In this document: piece after piece, positions 51,993 through 60,177 of the stretch | Layout: each line of letters starts with the position of its first letter | Position numbering within the stretch: position 1 is the first letter of the stretch | Source of the DNA: an uncultured Oscillospiraceae bacterium | Lineage (GTDB): Bacteria > Bacillota > Clostridia > Oscillospirales > Ruminococcaceae | Direction: 5' to 3' | Length of the DNA stretch: 64,000 bases | Assembly: GCA_900542145.1 (NCBI GenBank) | Contig: UQMF01000001.1 | Location: 1 to 64,000, forward strand | Notes under the pieces: generated by a model | Seen by the model: the letters and a program-made list of their open reading frames with translations, nothing else | The model's database searches: none | What the model was told of the DNA's origin: nothing | Position numbers and translations under genes: made by a program

Positions 51993-52021
51993 ATTATATC
52001 ACAAAATTCCATGCATTGCAA
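51993..52021 (-). promoter_or_regulatory. Promoter of the Ser/Thr kinase gene
   Basis: On the minus strand, -35 TTGCAA (52016-52021), a 17-bp spacer ending TTGTGA, and -10 TATAAT (51993-51998). Confidence 0.82.
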
Positions 52022-52080
52022 TACAGATTTCCGGGAATCCGGCGATTTATGAAAATTATGTGAAAATTTCTGCGCAGCTA

Positions 52081-52111
52081 TTGACTTAGAGTATACTCTA
52101 AGTGCTAAAAT
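52081..52111 (+). promoter_or_regulatory. MerR-type promoter/operator of the Dxs-like gene
   Basis: -35 TTGACT (52081-52086) and -10 TAAAAT (52106-52111) are separated by 19 bp, longer than all other promoters here. The spacer contains the perfect 18-bp palindrome CTTAGAGTATACTCTAAG (52085-52102). A 19-bp spacer with a centred palindrome of this sequence is the signature of MerR-family activators of the AdhR/NmlR type. No merR gene is in the window. Confidence 0.8.
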
Positions 52112-52144
52112 ACTATCATAAAATAAAAAATGGAGGTAACTAAA

Positions 52145-53896
52145 ATGTATCTTGAAAAGATCAACTCCCCTGCGGACGTGAAGAAGCTCTCCTCCGACGA
52201 GATGAGAGCGCTCGCCGCTGAAATGCGCACTGCACTTATTAAAAAGCTGAGTATCCACGGAGGACACTGCGGACCTAACCTCGGCATGGCAGAGGCGGTC
52301 ATCGCACTGCACTACGTTTTCGATTCCCCGGCGGACAAGATGGTGTTCGACGTATCCCACCAGAGCTACTGCCACAAAATGCTCACCGGCAGAAAGGAAG
52401 CCTTCCTGGACGAGAGCAAGTACGACGATGTGACCGGATACTCCTGCCAGCATGAAAGTCCCCACGATCACTTCACTATCGGGCACACTTCCACCTCCGT
52501 CAGCCTTGCCTGCGGACTCGCCAAAGGTCGTGACCTCAACGGCGGAAAGGGCAATGTGATCGCGATCATCGGCGACGGCTCCCTCTCCGGCGGCGAAGCC
52601 CTTGAAGGTCTGGATTTCGCCAGCGAGCTCGGCAGCAATCTCATCATCGTTGTGAACGACAACGGAATGTCCATCGCCGAGAACCACGGCGGACTTTACG
52701 AGAACCTGAAGCTCCTGCGCAAATCCGACGGAAAGGCTGAATGCAACCTCTTCCGCGCAATGAACCTGGATTACGTCTTCGTAAAGGACGGCAACGACAT
52801 CGACCAGCTCATCGCTGCATTCCGCCAGGTCAAGGACTCCACAAAGCCGGTAGTTGTTCACATCGTCACCGAAAAGGGACGCGGCTACGCGCCGGCGGTA
52901 AAGGACAAGGAAAGCTGGCACTGGCACATGCCGTTCGACATCGAATCCGGCGAAACCAAATTCCAGGGCGGCGGAGAGGATTACGGCGACCTCACCGCGA
53001 AGTACCTCATGGAGAAGATGGACAGGGATACGTCGGTGTGCGCGATCACGTCCGGCACGCCCACGGTGTTCGGATTCACAAAGGACCGCCGCATGAGGTA
53101 CCCCGGCAGATTCATCGACGTCGGCATTGCCGAGGAGCACGCAGTCGCAATGGCTTCCGGAATCGCGGCTAACGGCGGAAAGCCGGTTTACGGCGTTTAC
53201 AGCAGCTTTATCCAGCGCACCTACGACCAGCTTCAGCAGGATCTGTGCATAAACAACAATCCCGTGACGATACTGACCTTCGCGGCTTCCGTCTGGGGAA
53301 TGAACGACGTAACTCACCTGGGCATTTTCGATATCCCGATGATGTCCAATATCCCGAACCTGGTATACCTCGCGCCGACCACATATGAGGAATACATCGC
53401 AATTCTGGACTGGAGTACCGAGCAGCGCGAGCACCCGGTAGCTATCCGCGTTCCCGGGGCGGTTATTCACGGCGAGAAGCCTGCTAAGGACTACGGCGAT
53501 CTCAACAAGTACGAGGTCTGCCAGAAAGGCAGCGATGTTGCAATAATCGCGCTTGGCACCTTCTTTGGCATGGGAATGCAGGCTGCGGAAGAGATCGAAA
53601 AGCGCACCGGCGTAAAGCCTACGGTCATCAACCCCGTTTACATCACGGGAATCGCCGGCCAGCTGCTGGAATCCCTCAAGGCGAACCACAAGGCTGTGAT
53701 CACCCTGGAGGACGGAATCCTGGACGGCGGATTCGGCGAGAAGATCGCACGATTTTACGGAGATTCCGACATGAAGGTGGCTAACCTCGGTCTGAAGAAG
53801 GAGTTCCTCGACAGGTATGACGCAGGCGAAGTGCTCAGGGCAAACGGACTTACCCCGGAGCAGATTGCGGACACCGCTGAGAAGCTCACAAAGTAA
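52145..53896 (+). CDS. Divergent 1-deoxy-D-xylulose-5-phosphate synthase-like transketolase
   Basis: 583 residues, TPP-dependent. Dxs-like features are GGHCGPNLGMAEAVIALHYVF, DVSHQSYCHKMLTGR, HESPHDHFTIGHTSTSVS, the TPP motif GDGSLSGGEALEGLD..NDN, and the catalytic-Glu motif DVGIAEEHAVAMASG. It is shorter than standard Dxs (about 620), and the usual DRAGLVGEDGPTHHG loop is replaced by AASVWGMNDVTHLG, so the substrate pocket has changed. It could still make DXP or act on another aldehyde. The ATG at 52145 has GGAGGT upstream. Its MerR-type promoter suggests induction by a stress or metabolite. Confidence 0.8.
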   Translation: MYLEKINSPADVKKLSSDEMRALAAEMRTALIKKLSIHGGHCGPNLGMAEAVIALHYVFDSPADKMVFDVSHQSYCHKMLTGRKEAFLDESKYDDVTGYSCQHESPHDHFTIGHTSTSVSLACGLAKGRDLNGGKGNVIAIIGDGSLSGGEALEGLDFASELGSNLIIVVNDNGMSIAENHGGLYENLKLLRKSDGKAECNLFRAMNLDYVFVKDGNDIDQLIAAFRQVKDSTKPVVVHIVTEKGRGYAPAVKDKESWHWHMPFDIESGETKFQGGGEDYGDLTAKYLMEKMDRDTSVCAITSGTPTVFGFTKDRRMRYPGRFIDVGIAEEHAVAMASGIAANGGKPVYGVYSSFIQRTYDQLQQDLCINNNPVTILTFAASVWGMNDVTHLGIFDIPMMSNIPNLVYLAPTTYEEYIAILDWSTEQREHPVAIRVPGAVIHGEKPAKDYGDLNKYEVCQKGSDVAIIALGTFFGMGMQAAEEIEKRTGVKPTVINPVYITGIAGQLLESLKANHKAVITLEDGILDGGFGEKIARFYGDSDMKVANLGLKKEFLDRYDAGEVLRANGLTPEQIADTAEKLTK

Positions 53897-53904
53897 TACA
53901 GGTA

Positions 53905-53934
53905 CAGCCCGGAGGATTTCTCCGGGCTGTTTTT
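53905..53934. terminator. Terminator between the Dxs-like gene and recQ
   Basis: CAGCCCGGAG/CTCCGGGCTG is followed by TTTTTATG. It abuts the recQ stop and may serve both strands. Confidence 0.85.
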
Positions 53935-55771
53935 ATGTAGTTTCGGAAACGTATTTTTCGATCACCGCGATGAATTCCCTGCCGTAGCGCTCCGCTTTCC
54001 TGCTTCCTACGCCGGATATATTTAGAAATTCCGGGAGGGAGCGCGGCTTCTTCACGCTCATCTCACGCAGCGACGCATCGGTAAAGACAACATACGCCGG
54101 CACACCGAGAATCGTGGCTTCCTTCTTGCGGAGCTCCCTCAGTCGCTCCATGAGTACATGGTCCTCCTGCACACCATCGCCCTGGAATACCTCCGGAGCC
54201 TGCGCTGACGCCGCGCGCTTCGGGCGCTTCATCAGCAGAGTCCTCCGGGAGCGCACCAACTCGTCCGCCGCTGGAGTAAGCTCCAGCGTATGGAATTCCT
54301 GCTCCGTGGAGATGAAGCCCTGCTCCTCCAGATGGTCGATAAGTTCCCGTACGTAGTTCTGGGTGTACTCTTTCATTATGCCGTAGGTGGAAAGAGTATC
54401 GTATCCGTTCTCAATTATCTTGTCGCTCTTGCTGCCGCAGAGTATTCCGGAAATGAGTATCTTTCCGCCGCTTCTGCCGCGCTGCTTCAGCCGGAATATA
54501 CAGGAGAGCACCTTCTGCGCTTCCACGGTTATGTCAAGCGTATCCATCTCCGCGTCGCAGTTGCCGCAGTGTCCGCAGTGCAGGCTGGACTCCTCACCGA
54601 AATAACTCAGTATAAAGTGGCGCAGGCATCGCGTAGTAGTGGAATAGAACGTCATCTGTTTAAGGCGCTCGCGGTCCCGGCGGCGGATTTCCTCCACCTC
54701 CTCCGGGGCAAGCTCGGAATCCTCGTGACCGTGGTCGATGAGGAACTCCGCGGTGCGCACATCGCCCTTGCTGTACAGCAGGATACACCGCGCAGGTCCT
54801 CCGTCGCGCCCTGCCCTGCCGGCTTCCTGGTAATAACTCTCCAGGTCCTTCGGCATGTTGTAGTGCACCACCAGCGCCACATCGGATTTGTCGATTCCCA
54901 TACCGAATGCGTTGGTCGCCACCATCACGCTGCACCGGTCGTAGATGAAATCCTCCTGGGCGGCGCGGCGCTCATCGTCCGGAAGTCCTGCGTGATAGCA
55001 CCGGGCGTTCACTCCGTTCAGCCGCAGGAATGCGCATACCGCCTCGACATTCTTCCGGGTGGAGCAGTAGACGATTCCGCTCCTGCCGTTGAGCTCCCGG
55101 ACTATCCCCAGAAGCACGCCGTCCTTGTGCTTCTGCTCGGTGGGTCTGACCTCGAAATACAGGTTGGCGCGGTCAAATCCCGTGGTGACGGCGAAGGGCT
55201 GGAACAATCCAAGTATCTTCACGATGTCGCGCTTGACGATATCCGTCGCGGTAGCGGTGAACGCCGCCAGCACCGGGCGCTTCGGGAGTGACTGCACGAA
55301 TTCCGCTATTTTCAGGTAGCTCGGGCGGAAATCCTGCCCCCAGTGGGACACGCAGTGCGCCTCGTCAACTGCGACAAGGGGTATTGTGATGTTCCTGCAC
55401 ATCTCAAGGAAGTTCTCCGTGGAGAGCCGCTCCGGCGCCACATAAATTATGCTGTATTCCCCGGCGGACGCCCTGTCCAGCACGCTGAAATACTCCGCAG
55501 TGGACAGCGAGCTGTTAATGCACGCCGCACTCACGCCGGACTGCTGTAGTCCCTCCACCTGGTCCTTCATAAGGGAGATAAGCGGAGAAATGACGATGGT
55601 GGTTCCTCCTAGCATGAGCGCCGGTATCTGGTAGCACATGGATTTCCCGGCGCCAGTGGGCATTACTCCCAGGCAGTCCTGCCCGGAAAGTATGTGGTCG
55701 ATGACCTCCCCCTGCCCAGGGCGGAATTCGCTGTGCCCGAAATATCGCTTTAGTATCTCCGTCTTTTCCAT
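53933..55771 (-). CDS. recQ: ATP-dependent DNA helicase RecQ
   Basis: A 612-residue 3'-5' helicase for recombination and fork repair. It has RPGQGEVIDHI, Walker A MPTGAGKSMCYQIPA, DEAH (VDEAHCVSHWGQDFRP), FTATAT, the zinc-binding cysteines near CLRHF..CGHCGNC, a winged-helix region and a C-terminal HRDC domain (SLPEFLNISGVGSRKAERYG). The ATG at 55771 is chosen because AGAGGT precedes it. Confidence 0.95.
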   Translation of the reverse strand: MEKTEILKRYFGHSEFRPGQGEVIDHILSGQDCLGVMPTGAGKSMCYQIPALMLGGTTIVISPLISLMKDQVEGLQQSGVSAACINSSLSTAEYFSVLDRASAGEYSIIYVAPERLSTENFLEMCRNITIPLVAVDEAHCVSHWGQDFRPSYLKIAEFVQSLPKRPVLAAFTATATDIVKRDIVKILGLFQPFAVTTGFDRANLYFEVRPTEQKHKDGVLLGIVRELNGRSGIVYCSTRKNVEAVCAFLRLNGVNARCYHAGLPDDERRAAQEDFIYDRCSVMVATNAFGMGIDKSDVALVVHYNMPKDLESYYQEAGRAGRDGGPARCILLYSKGDVRTAEFLIDHGHEDSELAPEEVEEIRRRDRERLKQMTFYSTTTRCLRHFILSYFGEESSLHCGHCGNCDAEMDTLDITVEAQKVLSCIFRLKQRGRSGGKILISGILCGSKSDKIIENGYDTLSTYGIMKEYTQNYVRELIDHLEEQGFISTEQEFHTLELTPAADELVRSRRTLLMKRPKRAASAQAPEVFQGDGVQEDHVLMERLRELRKKEATILGVPAYVVFTDASLREMSVKKPRSLPEFLNISGVGSRKAERYGREFIAVIEKYVSETT

Positions 55772-55821
55772 TGTTACCTCTGCTCTCAAAACCCCGTTAA
55801 TAAACTCTGTACTCACAATTC

Positions 55822-55843
55822 AGGGGCGGTGTTCACCGCCCCT
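55822..55843. terminator. Hairpin between the ABC transporter gene and recQ
   Basis: AGGGGCGGTG-TT-CACCGCCCCT is a 10-bp perfect stem. The flanking T content is modest on both sides, so it may be a repeat as much as a terminator. Confidence 0.55.
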
Positions 55844-55848
55844 GGATT

Positions 55849-57567
55849 TTAATTTCCGCACTCAATGCTAATCTCATTGAACTTGCCGAGGATATCGTCC
55901 ACGACGAGATCCTTCTTCTGCTCGCCGTCAATATCCATGACAGCCTTTCCGCCGTGCATCATGACCAGCCTTGAACCGTATTCCACCGCGAAGCGCAGGT
56001 TGTGGGTCACCATGAGGGTGGTCAGGTGCTTCTCCTTTACCACCTTGTCGGTGATCCGCATGAGCGTTTCCGAGGATTTCGGATCCAGAGCCGCCGTGTG
56101 CTCGTCAAGTATCAGCAGGTCGATGTCGGACATCGTGGCGATTATCAGCGCCAGAGCCTGCCGCTGTCCGCCGGAAAGCGAACCTGCGAGGACTCCCATG
56201 CGGTTCTCAAGTCCCATGCCGCAGCTGCTGAGCAGCTCCTTGTAGTACTCCACGCGGCTGGTATTCACCGCCGGCGTCAGTCCGTAGGAGTTGTTCTTGT
56301 TATCGGCAAGCGCCAGGTTTTCGAGTATCGTCAGGCTGCCGCAGGTGCCCATCTTGGGATCCTGGAGCACGCGCCCTATCCGTCTTGCACGCTGGAATTC
56401 CTTCATCATAACGATGTTCTTTCCGTTGAACACCACCGCGCCGGAATCCGGCTCAACACCGCCGCAGACCACGTTCAGCATAGTGGTCTTGCCGCTTCCG
56501 TTGGAGCCTACCACGGAGATGAAGTCGCCGTCTTTCACATCCAGGGTGAAGTTGTCAAACAGCTTGTTTTCGTCCACCGTGCCGCGATTGAATATCTTCG
56601 TGATACTGCTGAGCGCCAGCCTGCTCTTGGAATCTGCCGGCTCCGGCTTTCTGCCGAACGCCGCGACGAGCTTCTTCAGCTCTCCGCCGCCGAGCACAAG
56701 CGCGATAAGGAATATCAGCGCCTTCATCAGGTTGTTGTAATCCGTGGGAAGTCCCAGGGAAAGCACGATCTGGTACGCTGCCTTGTACACCAGGCTTCCG
56801 AGGATAACCATAGTGGTGCCTTTCATGAACTTCACGCGCTTGAACAGGCTGAGTCCGATGATGACGGAAGCCAGTCCGAGAACCACCATTCCGACGCCCA
56901 TCTGCTGGTCGGCAGAACCTTTATTCTGCGCAATAACTGAACCTGCAAGAGCAGCGAATCCGTTGCCAAGAGCAAGACCGAATATCTTGATGGTGCCGGG
57001 GTCCTTACCGAGCATAACGGTGTATTTGTCGTTCGCACCCGTCGCCCGGAGGAGAAGTCCGTGCTTGGTCCTGAGATACAGATCAAGCAGGAGCTTGCAC
57101 ACGATGACGATGACCAGGGAGATTATAGCCGTTCTGATGTAGAATCCGCCGACGCTCTTCGGAATGTAGGAAGCCATGCCGGAATTGAAGATCGTATCCT
57201 TGGTGAAGAACGAAGCCACGGCGCCGCCGTCAGTTCCTGCCTTGAGGATCACCAGGTTGACGGAAAGCATCGCGGTGTACATGATGATTCCGCACAGGAG
57301 CGGAGTTATGTGCAGCTTGACGTGCATGAGTCCGGTGAGAACGCCTGCCGCCATACCTGCAACGAAGGAGATCACCAGGCTGAGCCAGGGATCCACGCCC
57401 TTCAGGATAAGCACGCCGCTGAGCACAGCGCCCAGCGGAAACGTGCCGTCAACCGACAGATCCGGAAAGTCCAGAATGCTGTAAGTGATATACATTCCCA
57501 TCGCGAGGAGCGCATACATAAGTCCCTCGTTTAGAATGTCAAGCAGAATGTTTATAACCAGTGTCAT
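55849..57567 (-). CDS. Tryptophan-type ABC importer, permease fused to ATPase (TrpY-TrpZ)
   Basis: 572 residues in one chain. Residues 1-290 are a branched-chain-type permease with eight or so helices (NEGLMYALLAMGMYITYSIL, LALGNGFAALAGSVIAQ). Residues 320-572 are an ABC ATPase with Walker A GSNGSGKTT, signature LSGGQRQAL, Walker B LLILDEHTAALD and H-loop VTHNLRFA. In related systems (TrpXYZ-like) these are separate proteins. A substrate-binding lipoprotein gene lies directly upstream, and the pair sits behind a UGG-specific T-box, so tryptophan or a close relative is the likely cargo. Confidence 0.88.
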   Translation of the reverse strand: MTLVINILLDILNEGLMYALLAMGMYITYSILDFPDLSVDGTFPLGAVLSGVLILKGVDPWLSLVISFVAGMAAGVLTGLMHVKLHITPLLCGIIMYTAMLSVNLVILKAGTDGGAVASFFTKDTIFNSGMASYIPKSVGGFYIRTAIISLVIVIVCKLLLDLYLRTKHGLLLRATGANDKYTVMLGKDPGTIKIFGLALGNGFAALAGSVIAQNKGSADQQMGVGMVVLGLASVIIGLSLFKRVKFMKGTTMVILGSLVYKAAYQIVLSLGLPTDYNNLMKALIFLIALVLGGGELKKLVAAFGRKPEPADSKSRLALSSITKIFNRGTVDENKLFDNFTLDVKDGDFISVVGSNGSGKTTMLNVVCGGVEPDSGAVVFNGKNIVMMKEFQRARRIGRVLQDPKMGTCGSLTILENLALADNKNNSYGLTPAVNTSRVEYYKELLSSCGMGLENRMGVLAGSLSGGQRQALALIIATMSDIDLLILDEHTAALDPKSSETLMRITDKVVKEKHLTTLMVTHNLRFAVEYGSRLVMMHGGKAVMDIDGEQKKDLVVDDILGKFNEISIECGN

Positions 57568-57608
57568 TTCTTTCCCTTTCCTGAACCGCCGGTGAAATCA
57601 CTCCGTAG

Positions 57609-58664
57609 TCACGCTGCCTCAGCGTCGGAGTTTGTCGTTACCATCTCGGCATTTGCGTAATTCTCGGGTACTGTGAATCCGAATTTCTCCATCACTTCGC
57701 TGTTGATAACAGGAGTGCCATCGGAGATAGTACCTACTGCCATGGTCTTGGGGTCTGTGCCGTTGAGGATCTCAACGCCCATCTCAGCGGTCTTCTTGCC
57801 AAGCGCGATGTAATCGATGCTGATGGAAGCCAGGCAGCCGTTCTTTACCTGCTCGACCTCGGAGCCGTAAACCGGGATACCAGCCGCATTAGCCTTCTCC
57901 AGTACGACGGAGAGGTTGTTTACAACGTTGTTGTCGGTAAAGTTGTTGATGCAGTCCACCTGGGAAGCCAGAGTAGTGGCAGCCTGGGGGATATCAGCAG
58001 CGCTGTTCACGCCGGATTCAACGACCTCAATCCCCTTGCCCTCGCATACAGCCTTGAAGGACTTCAGCTGTGACAGGGAGTTAGCCTCGGTGTTGGTGTA
58101 AAGCACGCCGATCTTCTTTACGTCCGGCTGGATAGCCTGGATAAGATCAACCTGAGCGGAAAAATCCAGAATGTCGGAGGTACCGTTGCAATTCTCGATA
58201 CCTGCGTCAAGGCTCTCTGTCAGACCAGCAGCCACGGGGTCGGAAACAGCGCAGAACACCATCGGGATATCGGACTTGCTTGCCGCGGAATAAGCGGAAA
58301 GAGCCGCCGGAGTAGCTATGGCGTAGATCATGTCATAGCCCTTGGAAACAAAGTTTGCAGCGATGGAGTCGCATGCAGCGCCGTCGCCCTGACCGTTCTG
58401 GAGATCGATGACAACGCCGTTCTCGCCGTAAGCCTCTACCAGACCCTGTCTGATACCCTCGTAGCAGTTATCCAGTGAGGGGTGCGCAGCGTACTGAAGC
58501 ACGCCGATCTTCTTTGCGTCAGCGGAAACGGAGGTGTTCGCGGAATCAGCAGAGGAGCTGGAATCCGCAGCGCTGTCGGAATTGTTGCCGGAAGCGCAGC
58601 CGGTAAGCGCCAGGGTCAGCGCCATAGCAGCGCCGATAAGCTTTGCAAAACGTGTCTTTTTCAT
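57609..58664 (-). CDS. trpX: Tryptophan-type ABC transporter substrate-binding lipoprotein (TrpX-like)
   Basis: 351 residues with a signal peptide, lipobox LALTGC and a Ser/Asp-rich tether, then a two-lobed binding protein of the ABC_sub_bind (TrpX) family: KKIGVLQYAAHPSLDNCYEGI, DLQNGQGD, AIATPAALSAYSAASKSDIPMVFCAVSDPV and DNNVVNNLSVV. The ATG at 58664 has AAAGGAGA upstream; the longer frame runs through the T-box and is not coding. The specificity call rests on family and on the T-box. Confidence 0.9.
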   Translation of the reverse strand: MKKTRFAKLIGAAMALTLALTGCASGNNSDSAADSSSSADSANTSVSADAKKIGVLQYAAHPSLDNCYEGIRQGLVEAYGENGVVIDLQNGQGDGAACDSIAANFVSKGYDMIYAIATPAALSAYSAASKSDIPMVFCAVSDPVAAGLTESLDAGIENCNGTSDILDFSAQVDLIQAIQPDVKKIGVLYTNTEANSLSQLKSFKAVCEGKGIEVVESGVNSAADIPQAATTLASQVDCINNFTDNNVVNNLSVVLEKANAAGIPVYGSEVEQVKNGCLASISIDYIALGKKTAEMGVEILNGTDPKTMAVGTISDGTPVINSEVMEKFGFTVPENYANAEMVTTNSDAEAA

Positions 58665-58702
58665 GATGGTTCTCCTTTTGTCCTGCGGAAGTATCCGGAA
58701 AA

Positions 58703-59030
58703 TAAAAAAGCCCGCCCCATAACATGGGACAGGATTACCTGCGATACCACCCAAATTCGCCCTTTCGGACGCTCTCGCCTGCGCACTGCCTTTCGGCAAA
58801 ACGCTCCTGCTGTAACGTGCAGCCACGTCGCCCCTACTCTGCCTGGAATATTGCGCGGCGACGGAAGCTTTTATTGCTCCGCCCGGAAACAACACCGGCA
58901 TTTCAGTTTGCCCTCGCAGGTCCATTCAGGAAAGCTTACGCACCGCACTCACACCATATGCACGGCTCTCTGAAGCGCATCGGCAGACCCTACTACTCCT
59001 GCTCAACGGTTTATGTGCTTTTTATGTACA
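58703..59030 (-). ncRNA. T-box riboswitch, tryptophan specific
   Basis: On the minus strand a Stem I base GCAGG/CCTGC, an AGAGAG AG-bulge, a predicted specifier UGG (58922-58924) followed by ACC, the antiterminator box GGGTGGTATCGCAGG (58738-58752) and a terminator stem CCTGTCCCAT/ATGGGGCGGG with a T-run. It stands directly before trpX. The specifier context AATGGACC is the same as in the trpE T-box at 6806, so both operons should respond to uncharged tRNA-Trp. Confidence 0.92.
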
Positions 59031-59035
59031 TCGTT

Positions 59036-59064
59036 ATTCTACCACACAAGTCCCACTTTGTCAA
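59036..59064 (-). promoter_or_regulatory. Promoter of the tryptophan transporter operon
   Basis: On the minus strand, -35 TTGACA (59059-59064), a 17-bp spacer ending TGTGTGG, and -10 TAGAAT (59036-59041). Confidence 0.88.
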
Positions 59065-59123
59065 GGGGTATTGGAATTTTTTTTATCGAAAACGACGAAA
59101 TCGACAAATATCGAAAAGGTTAC

Positions 59124-59152
59124 TTGACAAAACGACGATAATATGTTAACAT
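59124..59152 (+). promoter_or_regulatory. Promoter of mntP
   Basis: -35 TTGACA, a 17-bp spacer ending ATATGT, and -10 TAACAT. The riboswitch begins just after it. Confidence 0.78.
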
Positions 59153-59157
59153 AAGAT

Positions 59158-59335
59158 AACATTGAGGGAGTAGTCGGCTGGGTTCCAGCGATATGTCAAC
59201 ATACTGACACATGACGTCTGGCATATCTTGATTGACGAGACTCACATACATCACAGCCGGCAGCGGCGGAGTATGTGCTCTCTCATTATGTTCCATGAAA
59301 ACAGTGAGCAGGCACGGCGCCTGCTCTTTTTTATG
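59158..59335 (+). ncRNA. yybP-ykoY manganese riboswitch
   Basis: The leader carries the two marks of this class: GGGAGTAG near its 5' end (59164-59171) and GTCAACATACTGAC (59194-59207). A terminator hairpin GAGCAGGC/GCCTGCTC with TTTTTT (59306-59332) ends just before mntP. Manganese binding would favour antitermination and switch on the exporter, as known for yybP-ykoY RNAs. Confidence 0.9.
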
Positions 59336-59360
59336 CCGGCAGAAAAGGACGGATAAATTT

Positions 59361-59948
59361 ATGGGACTTGTTGAACTGCTTCTTCTTGCTGTCGGACTTT
59401 CGATGGACGCATTCGCAGTGTCAGTCTGTAAGGGGCTGGCGATGGGCGATGTCAGGCCGCGGCACATGCTGATCTGCGGAGCGTGGTTCGGCGGATTCCA
59501 GGCGCTTATGCCTATGATAGGATACCTGCTCGGCTCCACGTTTGAAAGCTTCATCAACGCGGTTTCCGGCTGGGTGGCTTTCGGACTTCTCGTGCTCATC
59601 GGCGGAAACATGCTCCGCGAAGCCCTCTCCAACGAAGAGGAGAAGGAAACCAACAAGATGGACGTGAAAACCATGTTCCTGCTTGCGCTTGCCACCAGCA
59701 TTGACGCCCTCGCCGTCGGAATAACCTTCGCCTGCGTTCCGGTGCAGCTGTTCGCCGGGACTCAGCTGCTCAACACCGTCTGTTCCGTGCTGATAATCGG
59801 AGCCACCACCTTCGTTATCTCCTGCGGCGGAGTGAAGATCGGCGGCATATTCGGCACAAAATACAAGACCGGCGCGGAGATCACCGGGGGCATTATCCTT
59901 ATCCTCATCGGCGTGAAAATACTCCTGGAACAGCTGGGAGTTCTCTGA
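59361..59948 (+). CDS. mntP: Manganese efflux pump MntP
   Basis: A 195-residue exporter with six membrane helices in two repeats. The DUF204 signatures are LSMDAFAVSVCKGLAMG and the second-repeat ATSIDALAVGITFA, whose Asp residues form the metal path. The ATG at 59361 follows AAAAGGA. The yybP-ykoY riboswitch immediately upstream confirms manganese as the substrate. Confidence 0.95.
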   Translation: MGLVELLLLAVGLSMDAFAVSVCKGLAMGDVRPRHMLICGAWFGGFQALMPMIGYLLGSTFESFINAVSGWVAFGLLVLIGGNMLREALSNEEEKETNKMDVKTMFLLALATSIDALAVGITFACVPVQLFAGTQLLNTVCSVLIIGATTFVISCGGVKIGGIFGTKYKTGAEITGGIILILIGVKILLEQLGVL

Positions 59949-59965
59949 TATTTCCGGAATATACC

Positions 59966-59993
59966 AAAGGGGTTGTGAAAACACAGCCCCTTT
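59966..59993 (+). terminator. Hairpin downstream of mntP
   Basis: AAAGGGGTTGTG pairs with CACAGCCCCTTT; the T-tail is short. Confidence 0.65.
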
Positions 59994-59994
59994 G

Positions 59995-60177
59995 AGCCCG
60001 TCGAAAAATCCCCTAAAGGGGCTTTTCCGCCGAAACATCTCAGCTGCGCGCACGGTTTAGCGGCTTTGCCGCTAAACCGCACACTTGCTGAGATATAAGT
60101 GTTTTTTACCCCGGGGGACCCGTGGCAAAAAACGTATTTTAATAGCCTGCTTCGCAGGCAAATTTCACTTTTTGTAT
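59995..60177. repeat. Structured intergenic repeat, including copy B of the repeat at 1-68
   Basis: Non-coding and palindrome-rich. CCCC-TAAA-GGGG is followed by a perfect 11-bp hairpin GGTTTAGCGGC/GCCGCTAAACC, itself nested between ATCTCAGC and GCTGAGAT. The 60109-60175 part matches the start of the window and has a compensatory hairpin change. It lies between the 3' ends of mntP and the anti-sigma gene. Confidence 0.7.

Noticed and set aside
51854..53689. 611-codon minus-strand frame opposite the Dxs-like gene
   Set aside because: Antisense shadow; it also crosses the MerR-type promoter and the kinase start.
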